A stretch of 38,751 nt of DNA, from the IMG/VR virus record IMGVR_UViG_3300024259_000083, positions 1-38,751 of that record, one strand, 5' to 3'. Source of the stretch: a virus. The notes under the pieces are model-generated. The model saw nothing but the letters and a program-made list of their open reading frames with translations. It had not been told where the DNA came from and searched no databases. Of this stretch, positions 1-7,934 are shown one piece after another. Position numbers and translations under genes: made by a program. Numbering within the stretch: position 1 is the first letter of the stretch; every line of letters starts with the position of its first letter.

Positions 1-124
1 GTGTTTTTTATAATCTAGACGAAGAAAAGGAAAAAGAACTGAATATCAGGTTAAATAAGAACTTGGGTGAGTGGGATTATGACTTGCTGCATAGCTTTGA
101 CTTGGATTTATTAACTGATATTGG
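1..124. repeat. Left identical edge of the terminal methyltransferase repeat
   Basis: Bases 1-124 are identical to 37732-37855. The first difference is base 125 (c) against base 37856 (a). It forms the left edge of a roughly 1-kb repeated locus whose middle has diverged, and the reading frame of the methyltransferase gene is the same in both copies. Confidence 0.95.
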
Positions 125-932
125 CTTTGATGAAAAGGAATTATCTAAGGAGTTTGATAAGTTGCTAGAGCCGGTGGAAGATGAAGTGCCAGAAGTAGAT
201 AATAAGAAGAAACCGGATAGCAAAATCGGATGTGTATATGAACTAGGTAGGCATAGACTGATGTGTGGTGATAGCACCAAAAAGGAAGATGTAGAGAAGC
301 TGATGGATGGAAACAAAGCAGATATGGTATTTACTGACCCACCTTATTTAATGGAGTTTAGTGGTAATGTACACGCAGATGGTTCTAAGAGTCATAATGC
401 TAAGTTTGGTGGGATACTTAATGATGACCTAAGTGATGACGAAAAGGGCGAATTTATAGATAGTTTTATTAAAATAATAATGGAGTACTGTAAAGGGGCT
501 TATTATGTCTGTTGGTATAGACTAGGATTAGATAAAATTTTGCCAATACTATCTGACTATAAAGCGTTGCTGATATGGGATAAAGGAAACCACACGTTAA
601 GTAATTCTGATTATCAGAGTAAGTATGAGCCGATTATTTATGGGTGGGTTGAGGAGCATAGCTTTTATGGTGGTAGAAGTGAGTTTGACCTTTGGGACGT
701 AACAAGAACAGTTAAGAATGAGTTACACCCCACAATGAAACCACTAGAGCTATGTACAAAAGCTATAAAGAATAGTAGTAAGCAAGACGATATAGTATTA
801 GATTTATTTGGCGGTAGTGGTAGTACACTTATTGCAGCGGAACAAACAAAGAGAATATGTTATATGATGGAGTTAGACCCTAAATATTGTGATGTAATAA
901 GGAAACGATACGATACTTTTAACAATAAATAA
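3..932 (+). CDS. DNA methyltransferase with ParB-like N-terminus, allele A (5' truncated)
   Basis: This is a 5'-truncated gene: the frame is open from base 3, and the TTG at 63 is only an internal codon. It aligns with the full-length gene at 37497-38675. Visible are the catalytic DPPY motif (motif IV), a central variable part, and a C-terminal SAM-binding motif (DLFGGSGST). That IV-then-I order fits beta-class N4-cytosine/N6-adenine methylases. Compared with the other copy it is 4 codons shorter, in the segment just before DYKAL, and has DPPYL in place of DPPYG. The ParB-like N-terminal domain lies outside the window on this copy. No cognate restriction enzyme is adjacent, so an orphan, anti-restriction type role is inferred. 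I read this as an allele of the same locus, not a second gene. Confidence 0.9.
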   Translation, partial: VFYNLDEEKEKELNIRLNKNLGEWDYDLLHSFDLDLLTDIGFDEKELSKEFDKLLEPVEDEVPEVDNKKKPDSKIGCVYELGRHRLMCGDSTKKEDVEKLMDGNKADMVFTDPPYLMEFSGNVHADGSKSHNAKFGGILNDDLSDDEKGEFIDSFIKIIMEYCKGAYYVCWYRLGLDKILPILSDYKALLIWDKGNHTLSNSDYQSKYEPIIYGWVEEHSFYGGRSEFDLWDVTRTVKNELHPTMKPLELCTKAIKNSSKQDDIVLDLFGGSGSTLIAAEQTKRICYMMELDPKYCDVIRKRYDTFNNK

Positions 933-1008
933 CTATGCCATTCACAACAGGAGATCCGAATATAAACAGAGAAGGAAGACCTAAAGGTTCTGGGATTTCT
1001 ATTACAAC
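882..1008. repeat. Right identical edge of the terminal methyltransferase repeat (127 bp)
   Basis: Bases 882-1008 are identical to the last 127 bases of the window, 38625-38751. The segment covers the end of the methyltransferase gene and the first codons of the next gene. An exact 127-base terminal overlap is what a de Bruijn assembly with word length 127 would leave when a circle is broken at a variant bubble. Confidence 0.95.
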
Positions 1009-1282
1009 AGAGATAAAAAACAAGTTAAAAGACATACCTGACAACCAGAAGAAATCATACCTAGAACTTCTAATTGATAGAATAATGAAACAAGCAATAG
1101 CAGATGGGGATCAACAAATGATTAAACAGATTTGGAACTACGTAGATGGAATGCCAAAGCAATCAATAGAACATACTGGATCAGTACCAGTAACTGATAT
1201 ATTATCAAAAGACAATGCAGAAGAATCACATAGCAACAAAGAGGAAAGTGGAGAATCATCTACTGATAGAGAACAAGCATAG
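935..1282 (+). CDS. Probable small terminase subunit-like protein (DUF5681-like)
   Basis: 115 aa. The N-terminus reads GDPNINREGRPKGSG, matching the Gly-Arg-Pro-Lys-Gly signature of DUF5681-type phage proteins, which often sit just upstream of the large terminase. A helical middle (about residues 35-75) and an acidic, Ser/Glu-rich tail follow. The gene starts 2 nt after the methyltransferase stop and its 3' end overlaps the large terminase ORF by 68 nt. DNA recognition for packaging is inferred from position and the GRPKG motif; I see no certain helix-turn-helix. There is no Shine-Dalgarno site, so translation may depend on the upstream gene. Its first 74 bases recur at the right end of the window. 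Confidence 0.6.
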   Translation: MPFTTGDPNINREGRPKGSGISITTEIKNKLKDIPDNQKKSYLELLIDRIMKQAIADGDQQMIKQIWNYVDGMPKQSIEHTGSVPVTDILSKDNAEESHSNKEESGESSTDREQA

Positions 1283-2789
1283 GAAGCTAGTTAAGTTCAA
1301 GCTAAATTCAGTACAGGATAAATACAATAAAGATAAAACTGGCAGGGATATAATACTGAAAGCTAGACAGCAAGGATTCTCATCATTTATACTGGCACTA
1401 TTTACTTTGGAATGTTTGGAAGTACCAAATACTAGAGCAGTTGTTATCTCCCATGAGAAGGAAGCAACACAGAAGATGCTTGATAAAGTAAAGATGTATG
1501 TTAAAAGATTCTATGATGGGGAATTTCTAGTAGATATACCAACAGAGACAGAGAATAAGAATGAGATCAGGTTTAAGGAAAACAATAGCACTTTTTATAT
1601 AGGTACTGCTGGAGCAAAAACATTTGGACGTGGAGATACAATCCACTTATTACATTTATCAGAGTATGCCTTTTATGAAAAACCAGATGATATCGTAATG
1701 GGAGTAATGCAGGCAGTACCTGATGATGGAACTATAATTATTGAAACAACAGCAAATGGATACAATCATTTACGCAAACTCTGGTACGACTCTAAAGCAG
1801 GGAGTACAGAATACAAAACTCATTTCTTCGGATGGCAAGACCATGACGAATATATCATCAATGATTCCGAACCAATCACAGATTATACAGAAGACGAAAA
1901 GGATATTAAAAAGAACTTCCCAAACATATCCGACCAGCGTTTACAGTGGCGCAGGAAGAAACTAAGATCTATGCATGGGGATCTCAAGAAGTTCAATCAA
2001 GAGTACCCAATGACAGATTCAGAAGCGTTTGTATCATCTGGTAACAACGTATTTAATACTACAGCTCTTAATCAGCTACTAAAGGAAACAGTAAAAGAAC
2101 CAATAACTACAGGTAATATCAGTGTAGATGGTAAGTTTAGTACAGATGGTGAAGGATTTATGAAGGTTTGGTGTGTACCAGATAGAACTAAGACATACAT
2201 AATTGGAGCAGATCCAGCAGAAGGACTGGCAGATAGTGATTACTCATCAGCTCATATAATAGACTTTGAAACAGCAGAAACAGTAGCAATATGGCATGGG
2301 AGAGTACCAGCAGATGTATTTGGAGAGATGTTAGTAGGTATGGGAATGTATTATCAGGATGCTTTAATAGGTTGTGAAGCCAATAATCATGGACTGGCTA
2401 CCAATATCAAAATGAGGGATCTGGGCTATGGCAACATATATACTAGAACATCCTTTGATAAAATGAGTGAGACCACTACTCAATCACTGGGCTGGAAGAC
2501 TGATATGAAGTCTAAACCAGTAATGATTAATGAGTTATCTACCTTTATAAGAGAGCAAGCGATACCAATTTATGATGAATCCACGATAATAGAGATGCTT
2601 TCTTTTCAAGAATATGCTAAACTTAACCCAAATAGCAATTATAAAAAGATGGGAGCTAGTGTTGGAGAGCATGATGATCGTGTTATTTCGCTAGCAATAG
2701 CCCTACAAATGAGGAAATTCACTACGCCAGTGGTTAAAGACCTGAACGTAAAGACTAATTATAAGGAATTTCTCAATGCCGAAAGATAA
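1215..2789 (+). CDS. terL: Terminase large subunit
   Basis: 524 aa, a usual length for the family. This is the packaging motor ATPase and headful nuclease. An N-terminal ATPase shows a Walker A-like KARQQGFSS (about residues 49-57), a Walker B-like LLHLSEY (about 145-151) and a coupling-type ETTANG (about 176-181). The C-terminal RNase H-fold nuclease shows GADPAEG (about 333-339), CEANNHG and a closing HDDRVISLAIAL, where acidic metal ligands are expected. The start at 1215 lies inside the preceding gene and has no strong ribosome site, so the exact N-terminus is uncertain. Its end overlaps the portal gene by 14 nt. The product probably acts at the procapsid portal together with the preceding small protein. 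Confidence 0.93.
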   Translation: MQKNHIATKRKVENHLLIENKHRKLVKFKLNSVQDKYNKDKTGRDIILKARQQGFSSFILALFTLECLEVPNTRAVVISHEKEATQKMLDKVKMYVKRFYDGEFLVDIPTETENKNEIRFKENNSTFYIGTAGAKTFGRGDTIHLLHLSEYAFYEKPDDIVMGVMQAVPDDGTIIIETTANGYNHLRKLWYDSKAGSTEYKTHFFGWQDHDEYIINDSEPITDYTEDEKDIKKNFPNISDQRLQWRRKKLRSMHGDLKKFNQEYPMTDSEAFVSSGNNVFNTTALNQLLKETVKEPITTGNISVDGKFSTDGEGFMKVWCVPDRTKTYIIGADPAEGLADSDYSSAHIIDFETAETVAIWHGRVPADVFGEMLVGMGMYYQDALIGCEANNHGLATNIKMRDLGYGNIYTRTSFDKMSETTTQSLGWKTDMKSKPVMINELSTFIREQAIPIYDESTIIEMLSFQEYAKLNPNSNYKKMGASVGEHDDRVISLAIALQMRKFTTPVVKDLNVKTNYKEFLNAER

Positions 2790-4821
2790 ATTAGAACTCA
2801 AAAAAGATGAAGAAACTGCAACAAAAGAATCAATACCAGAGATAAGTGATGACGAAGTACTAGATTTAATACTAGATAAGGTCAAATCGGCTGACGTACA
2901 ATATAGATCAAACAAAGAAATCTATGAAAGACTAGAGAATCTTTATTTTGGGAACGTAGCACTGGATTCACCAGTGAAGGAGCTTGAGACGCAAATATCT
3001 ACTGGTCAAGCATTACAAACAGTTGAAACAATCACGCCTAGACTAACTGCTGGAAGAATTAGAGTTGATTTTACAGAGACTAAGGCATCTGACAAATCTA
3101 ATGCAGATCTGGCAGAGAAGTTAGTAAACCTACAAATAGAATCAGATAATCTAGAAGAAACTCTAGAACTCTGGATACGTCAGGCAGTTAAGACTCATGG
3201 TGCATTAAAGGTTGATTTCAAACTGGAAGAAGTGAAGTTCATGCGTAAGCAGAAAGAGAAGCAACTGCGTATTCCTATGACAAAGAAAGTGATAGGTATT
3301 GGTAAAACTGTAGAAGTAGAAGAAGTAGAGGAGATATTCAAACATACACTAGAGATAGTTTCATATGAAGATCTAATTATTCCACCAGCAAGAGACTACA
3401 ACGATCTACCATTTATTGGTCAGAACGTAGAGAAGACTATATTTGATATGGAACAGGATGATAGATACCATAATTTAGAAAATCTAGCAGAATACTTGGT
3501 GAAGAACTCACCTAACAAAGATAATGATGAGTTTTCACTGTCGCGAAATACAGCACAGGATCTAGATAATGATGCACTACGCTCATATACAATCGGAGCA
3601 TCCATTCCATTAAGAGAAATCTACTACAAGAAAGATAAATATATGTATGTAGTGGAGTACCATGAAGAATCTGGAACAGTTGTAAGAAATGAAGGACTAC
3701 GATACTGGCATGGACTATTACCTATTAGACCTTTATCAATTATTCCAGTAGAGAATCAAGTAATTGGACTTTCACCACTACAAACAGCAGAACATCAGAT
3801 TGATACACTAGATATTCAACACAACACAATCCTAACTACTAGCCTATTTGACTTACAAAGACCTTTGGTTTTTGATCCTAGATTTGCTGGTGTTAACTGG
3901 CAGAAGAATCCACCAGTATATAAAGCTGGTATGAGTTATCCTATGAAGGATGGAGCGAAGACTATGACAGTACTACCTGCTCCTAAAGTTGATGGTTCAC
4001 ACTTACAGATGTATGGCATATCCAAACAAGTCATTCAAAATATTACTGGAGTTACTGACTACATTTCAGGTGGTGAACAAATTGACGGAGATAAGACACT
4101 GGGAGAAGTTAAACTAAAAACAGCTCAATCTAACAAGAGATTTGAAGGAGTAGCAAAGATAATCAGACGTGCATTGACTGATGTATTTATTATGATGAAC
4201 TCTAACAATCAACAGTTCTTACCTGAAGGGTATGAAGGTAGGATATTTGGTGAAGCTGGATTCAAGCACCAGAGATTCTCACCTGAATCTATACAAGGTA
4301 AGTTTGATGTTCGGATCAAAGGATTTGAAGATATCTTTATTAATGAAGCAGAGAAGGTAAACAAGTATCAGGCTATGATTGCAGATGGTCTCAAAGTAAA
4401 TCAAGCTATAGGTAAACCAGTAGTGGATATTCCATATTTAGTAAGTAAACTTTATTCAGAAGGTTACAAAGTAGATGAAATGGATAAGGTAATCATTCCT
4501 ATAGAAGATACCAATAAACAAGAAGATGGTGGGAAGCAAGCAGAAGCTAAACGTGCAGATGCAGAAAATAAGAATCCTGAAACAGCAATGCTCCGACCTG
4601 ATGAAGATATGTCAGTACATCTTGACGTACATGAAGCATTCATTCAATCACCAGCGTATAAGCAACTACCTAAAAAGAAACAGATGATACTGGCACGTCA
4701 TGTTGGCAATACTAGAAAAGCAATGGCAGGACAACAGGAGAATCAAGCGCCGGTAGAAGGACAAGTGCCAGCAATGAGACCTAAAGATCAGAAGTTACAA
4801 CCACCTAACCCTCAACAATAA
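2776..4821 (+). CDS. Portal protein
   Basis: 681 aa, in the size range of the large P22-type portals of podoviruses. It follows directly after the large terminase and precedes scaffold and capsid, the canonical place. The acidic N-terminus is followed by a long mixed alpha/beta core with a helical segment rich in Gln/Asp (QTAEHQIDTLDIQHN, about residues 335-350). A hydrophilic C-terminus rich in Lys, Glu, Gln and Pro (about 570-681) could form the barrel/crown part. It would form the dodecameric DNA channel at one capsid vertex. AAGGAA lies 7 nt before the ATG. The last base of its stop codon is shared with the next ATG (TAATG). The family call rests on context and size, since portal sequences diverge strongly. 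Confidence 0.85.
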   Translation: MPKDKLELKKDEETATKESIPEISDDEVLDLILDKVKSADVQYRSNKEIYERLENLYFGNVALDSPVKELETQISTGQALQTVETITPRLTAGRIRVDFTETKASDKSNADLAEKLVNLQIESDNLEETLELWIRQAVKTHGALKVDFKLEEVKFMRKQKEKQLRIPMTKKVIGIGKTVEVEEVEEIFKHTLEIVSYEDLIIPPARDYNDLPFIGQNVEKTIFDMEQDDRYHNLENLAEYLVKNSPNKDNDEFSLSRNTAQDLDNDALRSYTIGASIPLREIYYKKDKYMYVVEYHEESGTVVRNEGLRYWHGLLPIRPLSIIPVENQVIGLSPLQTAEHQIDTLDIQHNTILTTSLFDLQRPLVFDPRFAGVNWQKNPPVYKAGMSYPMKDGAKTMTVLPAPKVDGSHLQMYGISKQVIQNITGVTDYISGGEQIDGDKTLGEVKLKTAQSNKRFEGVAKIIRRALTDVFIMMNSNNQQFLPEGYEGRIFGEAGFKHQRFSPESIQGKFDVRIKGFEDIFINEAEKVNKYQAMIADGLKVNQAIGKPVVDIPYLVSKLYSEGYKVDEMDKVIIPIEDTNKQEDGGKQAEAKRADAENKNPETAMLRPDEDMSVHLDVHEAFIQSPAYKQLPKKKQMILARHVGNTRKAMAGQQENQAPVEGQVPAMRPKDQKLQPPNPQQ

Positions 4822-5033
4822 TGGCACAAGTTTTCTCACAATCACTAGAATATGATAAACTGAAGGAAGACTGGGAGTTAAAGAAGCAAGATATCATGGA
4901 ACAGTTAAGAGATCTTAAGATTGGAGATTCAGATAGAGTGTTAGCAGGTAAAGTAAGGGCGTTAGTAGCAAACTTGAATGCAATAGTAGAAGCAGAGGAA
5001 TCATTTAGTAAGTACTTTGATAACAAGGAGTAA
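4821..5033 (+). CDS. Small helical protein between portal and scaffold
   Basis: 70 aa, start overlapping the portal stop (TAATG). The protein is strongly helical and charged, with heptad-like leucines and Lys/Glu pairs through about residues 12-65, so a coiled coil is likely. It has no Cys, membrane segment or signal peptide. The coupling to portal suggests a virion-assembly role, for example a portal-associated or scaffold-accessory protein, but I do not recognise the family. It is followed by the hairpin-rich gap 5034-5171. Confidence 0.7.
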   Translation: MAQVFSQSLEYDKLKEDWELKKQDIMEQLRDLKIGDSDRVLAGKVRALVANLNAIVEAEESFSKYFDNKE

Positions 5034-5047
5034 CATATTGTTGCTCT

Positions 5048-5099
5048 AGTGGGATCGTCAAGCAAGGTTTTCGCAGTGTCTTTCCTTGCTGATCCCACT
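5048..5099 (+). promoter_or_regulatory. Long hairpin upstream of the scaffold-capsid pair
   Basis: AGTGGGATC (5048-5056) pairs with GATCCCACT (5091-5099), and AGCAAGG (5061-5067) pairs with CCTTGCT (5084-5090). This gives 16 bp with a 4-nt bulge (5057-5060) and a 16-nt loop. No T-run follows, so it does not look like a simple terminator. An RNA-processing or mRNA-stability element is inferred. Confidence 0.75.
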
Positions 5100-5129
5100 G
5101 GGGTAGTAATATCCCTATCTAATCAGTCA

Positions 5130-5152
5130 TATCGGAGTTAGTCTCTCCGATA
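5130..5152 (+). promoter_or_regulatory. Second hairpin just before the scaffold gene
   Basis: TATCGGAG (5130-5137) and CTCCGATA (5145-5152) form an 8-bp stem with a 7-nt loop. It sits 19 nt before the scaffold ATG and is followed by an A-rich leader. It could be a 5' stabilising hairpin of a processed scaffold-capsid mRNA. No long T-tract follows. Confidence 0.65.
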
Positions 5153-5171
5153 ATAAAAGACGAAAAAAAAT

Positions 5172-5813
5172 ATGACAGAAGATATAACTGACGAAAAAGA
5201 GTCGGACACTTTGCTAGATGATAGCGAAGAATCTGATACTACCACGTCAAGTAGTGAAGAAAATCCTGAAGGATCTGACGATTCTGATGGTGGAGAAGGA
5301 CAAGAGGATGATGTTGAGCAAAGTAAAACGCAAGCTCTTAAGGCAGAGCGTATATTGCGTAAGCAAGCTCAAAAGAAAGTCAAGGATTTAGAAGCTGAAG
5401 CAGAGCAAAAAGCTAAAGACACTCCAGAGAGTAAAGCGAATAAAAGTCGCAGAGAATCTTTGGAGACCAATGCGAGAGTTGCTCTAATACAATTACAACT
5501 TGACGATCCAACATTCAAAGAGCGTGCACCTGAAGTAAAAAAAGTGTTATTCAAAGATCATCCAGAGCTTCTACTTAAAGGAGCAAAGGGTATCCAAATG
5601 GCGGATGACATAGCAAAAGGTCGCTTAATAACTTCTTCTGAAGATCAAGAGACTAAAGACATGCCAAATAATCAAACAACGCCAGCGCAAGCTAAGCGTA
5701 AGGAAGTAAAGAAGTCTGTATCCCAAAAGGAATACAATAACATGAGTTCAGATGAACGAAATGATTATGAGGAAGCTGAAATACTTAAACACGCTGAAAA
5801 ACTAAAGAAGTAA
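5172..5813 (+). CDS. Scaffolding protein
   Basis: 213 aa. The first 55 residues or so are extremely acidic and Ser/Asp/Glu-rich. A coiled-coil stretch (about 55-100) rich in Ala, Lys, Glu and Gln follows, then a lysine-rich basic C-terminal helix (ending ILKHAEKLKK). This charge layout, and the place between portal and major capsid protein, is typical of phage scaffolds, whose basic C-terminal helix binds coat protein. The product would guide procapsid assembly and then leave. The leader is AAAAGACGAAAAAAAAT with no clear Shine-Dalgarno. The motif TAAAAGACG occurs both before (5154) and immediately after (5811) this gene. Confidence 0.8.
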   Translation: MTEDITDEKESDTLLDDSEESDTTTSSSEENPEGSDDSDGGEGQEDDVEQSKTQALKAERILRKQAQKKVKDLEAEAEQKAKDTPESKANKSRRESLETNARVALIQLQLDDPTFKERAPEVKKVLFKDHPELLLKGAKGIQMADDIAKGRLITSSEDQETKDMPNNQTTPAQAKRKEVKKSVSQKEYNNMSSDERNDYEEAEILKHAEKLKK

Positions 5814-5850
5814 AAGACGTTGCCTAGCAATGGTATAACGACAACAACCA

Positions 5851-6723
5851 ATGGGTTTAGGCACAAATCACCAGACTACCACAAGCCATGCGATATTTAT
5901 TCCAGAGATATGGGCTAAACATTCGCAGAGGGCTAAAGAAAAAGCATTGCATCTCGCTAACTTCGTTTATCGCAGAGATGATGAAGTAAGTGCATTCGGA
6001 GATGTTCTTCACACTGAAACCATCTCAAACTTGTCAGCAAATGACAAAGCAATAAACACTCAAGTTACTCTACAAACTCCTTCCGAATCTGACGTAGATC
6101 TAACAATCAACAAGCACAAAGAAGCATCATTCTTGATTGAAGATAACTTGTCTCAAAAGGCAATGTTAAACCTCATGCGAGAATATGTAGGAAAAGGTTC
6201 TTATGGAGTCGGCGCACAAGTTGACACAGACCTATTCGCACTTTACAGCTCACTTACAACCACTGATGTAGGAACAGCAGGGTCAGCACTGACTCAATCC
6301 ACTGTTGCATCAGCGTGGGAAACACTATCAACAGCAGATGTACCTGAAGAAGATAGATGTTGGTTCTTCCATCCTTCAGCTTATGCTGATCTTCTATTAA
6401 TTTCTGCTTTCACAAGCATTGATTTCAAAGAAGCAGTCGGACAAGTTGCAAAGAGTGGAATGAATGGATTAGTAGTAGGATATATGTATGGATCACCAGT
6501 TAAGATCTCTACCAATGTACCTGCAACTACCGAAGGTTCTCCAGCAGTAGCTTCCAGAGCAAATCTATATTTGCACAAAGAAGCCTTCCAGTTGGGAATG
6601 CAAAAGGAAAATAGAATCCAAAGTGATTACATCCTAGAATATCTCGGTTTCTTAACAGTAATTGATGCTATCTACGGTGTTGCCACTTATAGAGCAGACC
6701 ACGGTGTACAGGTTCTAAACTAG
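5851..6723 (+). CDS. Major capsid protein
   Basis: 290 aa. The N-terminal pattern FIPEIWA, then FVYRRDDE and GDVLHTETI, followed by a helical region (EDNLSQKAMLNLMREYV), fits HK97-fold major capsid proteins of podovirus type, where FIPE-hW and a GD-h-h strand mark the N-arm and E-loop. The C-terminal half contains strand-rich P-domain/A-domain-like sequence ending in VATYRADHGVQVLN. It directly follows the scaffold gene. No protease gene or long cleaved N-terminus is evident. It lacks a Shine-Dalgarno: the leader is a CA-rich ACGACAACAACCA. Downstream is a very stable hairpin (6741-6768), which may protect or delimit this highly expressed mRNA. Confidence 0.88.
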   Translation: MGLGTNHQTTTSHAIFIPEIWAKHSQRAKEKALHLANFVYRRDDEVSAFGDVLHTETISNLSANDKAINTQVTLQTPSESDVDLTINKHKEASFLIEDNLSQKAMLNLMREYVGKGSYGVGAQVDTDLFALYSSLTTTDVGTAGSALTQSTVASAWETLSTADVPEEDRCWFFHPSAYADLLLISAFTSIDFKEAVGQVAKSGMNGLVVGYMYGSPVKISTNVPATTEGSPAVASRANLYLHKEAFQLGMQKENRIQSDYILEYLGFLTVIDAIYGVATYRADHGVQVLN

Positions 6724-6740
6724 AATCAACCACCACGTTA

Positions 6741-6768
6741 CCATCTCCCACCGCAAGGTGGGGGGTGG
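6741..6768 (+). promoter_or_regulatory. GNRA-capped 12-bp hairpin after the capsid gene
   Basis: CCATCTCCCACC (6741-6752), a GCAA tetraloop (6753-6756) and GGTGGGGGGTGG (6757-6768) form a 12-bp GC-rich stem including two G-U pairs. It starts 17 nt after the capsid stop. ATAACAATAAG follows rather than a T-run, so a partial terminator or an mRNA 3'-stabilising element is more likely than a full intrinsic terminator. Confidence 0.8.
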
Positions 6769-6795
6769 ATAACAATAAGTATTAAGAAAAAAGAT

Positions 6796-6996
6796 ATGAA
6801 AATGTATAGATGCCCGAAGTGTTCAAAGTACGCCAAAGGACATGAGAGATGTTCTGCATGCGGTACTTGGACTGTAGGTCATGTAATACCTCAAGGGAAA
6901 CTCAATGAGCAACATGATAAGAGCTATGACATGATGAAAAAAGAACAAGGTCAAGCTATGGCAGAACGCCAACATAAAAGACCAAAAGCATATTAA
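6796..6996 (+). CDS. Small zinc-ribbon protein
   Basis: 66 aa. Two CxxC knuckles (C6/C9 and C19/C22, in CPKC and CSAC) form a compact zinc ribbon, followed by a Lys/Gln/His-rich basic tail. It sits right after the capsid gene and 12 nt before a second Cys-rich small gene. Candidate roles are a capsid-associated or nucleic-acid-binding accessory protein; nothing specific can be assigned. The leader is A-rich with only a weak ribosome site. Confidence 0.75.
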   Translation: MKMYRCPKCSKYAKGHERCSACGTWTVGHVIPQGKLNEQHDKSYDMMKKEQGQAMAERQHKRPKAY

Positions 6997-7008
6997 AGAA
7001 AGGACACT

Positions 7009-7227
7009 ATGGCTATCAAATGTAATGATTGTGGCACTGCATATCCCAACTCTACGAAAGTACAGCTGAAGGGATGCAGATGTGGGAGCAGGAATCTTGC
7101 TTCGGTAAGTAATCCATTTGCACCAACTAAACCACAACAGAAGATCAACATAATTCAACCTACAGTACCAGTAGAAACTCAACCAGTAGCTGAACAACCA
7201 CCGATTAAACCAGTAACAGAGGAATAA
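7009..7227 (+). CDS. Small Cys-rich protein with Pro/Gln-rich tail
   Basis: 72 aa. CNDC (C5/C8) and CRC (C23/C25) make a likely zinc-binding head. About residues 35-72 are Pro/Gln/Val-rich and probably disordered. GAAAGGA lies a short distance before the ATG, one of the few virion-block genes with a ribosome site. It is the second of two consecutive zinc-knuckle genes between capsid and adaptor. The function is unknown. The repeated TAAAAGACG motif follows at 7225. Confidence 0.75.
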   Translation: MAIKCNDCGTAYPNSTKVQLKGCRCGSRNLASVSNPFAPTKPQQKINIIQPTVPVETQPVAEQPPIKPVTEE

Positions 7228-7262
7228 AAGACGACTGCTATAAGAAATTAAATTAGAAACTT

Positions 7263-7931
7263 ATGGCATGGAACTACGGAGATCTTAAAACCGAAATCTC
7301 AAAGGAAGTAGATGACGATACTACTGATGCATTAACTGTTATCGGACAATTAATAAATGATGTATGTGAAGACATATGGTATTACGCCACATGGTCTTTT
7401 CGTTCTACAAGCACGCAATTCAATTCAGTATCAGGCACAGCATCATATGATTTATCGTCAGAGATATCAGATTTGAATAAGATACTCACCGTTGGGTATA
7501 AGGGAGAAAATGATACAGAGTTCCGGCTTATCAGAGAGATTGATATGCAAACTTATAATGCAATAAGTTCAGATACCAATACATCCACTCCTAGCAGATT
7601 TGCTTATTACAATAATAATTTATTACTAGATCCAATACCTAACTATAGTGGCACGAATAACATTGAAGTTTATTACGATAAAATATTTACTACCTTATCA
7701 TCAGATTCAGATGTTCCTGAAATTCCATCTAAGTATAAGAGAGTAGTCAAATCTGGAGTCAAAACTCTATTTTGGAACTATGATGATGATTTGAGAGAGA
7801 CGATTGAGGAACGTAGATATCAAGGGGGACTAGGTTGGATGATGGAGAATGATATGGATAGAACGATCCCACCTCAAAGTGGTAAATTAATTGTGGCAGG
7901 TACGCCACGTTCAAGACGTTATAACCGATAA
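7263..7931 (+). CDS. Head-tail adaptor protein (SU10/gp4-like)
   Basis: 222 aa. The N-terminal helices (YGDLKTEISKEVDDDT, then IGQLINDVCEDIW) followed by a beta-rich insert (SGTASYDLSSEI and DLNKILTVGYKG) and C-terminal helices match podovirus adaptor proteins that dock under the portal. Size and position, after capsid and before the nozzle-like gene, agree. It would form the first ring of the short tail. No Shine-Dalgarno is seen; the leader is A-rich. The last residues are basic (PRSRRYNR). Confidence 0.78.
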   Translation: MAWNYGDLKTEISKEVDDDTTDALTVIGQLINDVCEDIWYYATWSFRSTSTQFNSVSGTASYDLSSEISDLNKILTVGYKGENDTEFRLIREIDMQTYNAISSDTNTSTPSRFAYYNNNLLLDPIPNYSGTNNIEVYYDKIFTTLSSDSDVPEIPSKYKRVVKSGVKTLFWNYDDDLRETIEERRYQGGLGWMMENDMDRTIPPQSGKLIVAGTPRSRRYNR

Positions 7932-7934
7932 TCA

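Noticed and set aside
6823-7197. Minus-strand frame of 124 aa opposite the two zinc-knuckle genes
   Set aside because: It mirrors two well-supported Cys-knuckle genes on the plus strand and has no ribosome site or recognisable domain.
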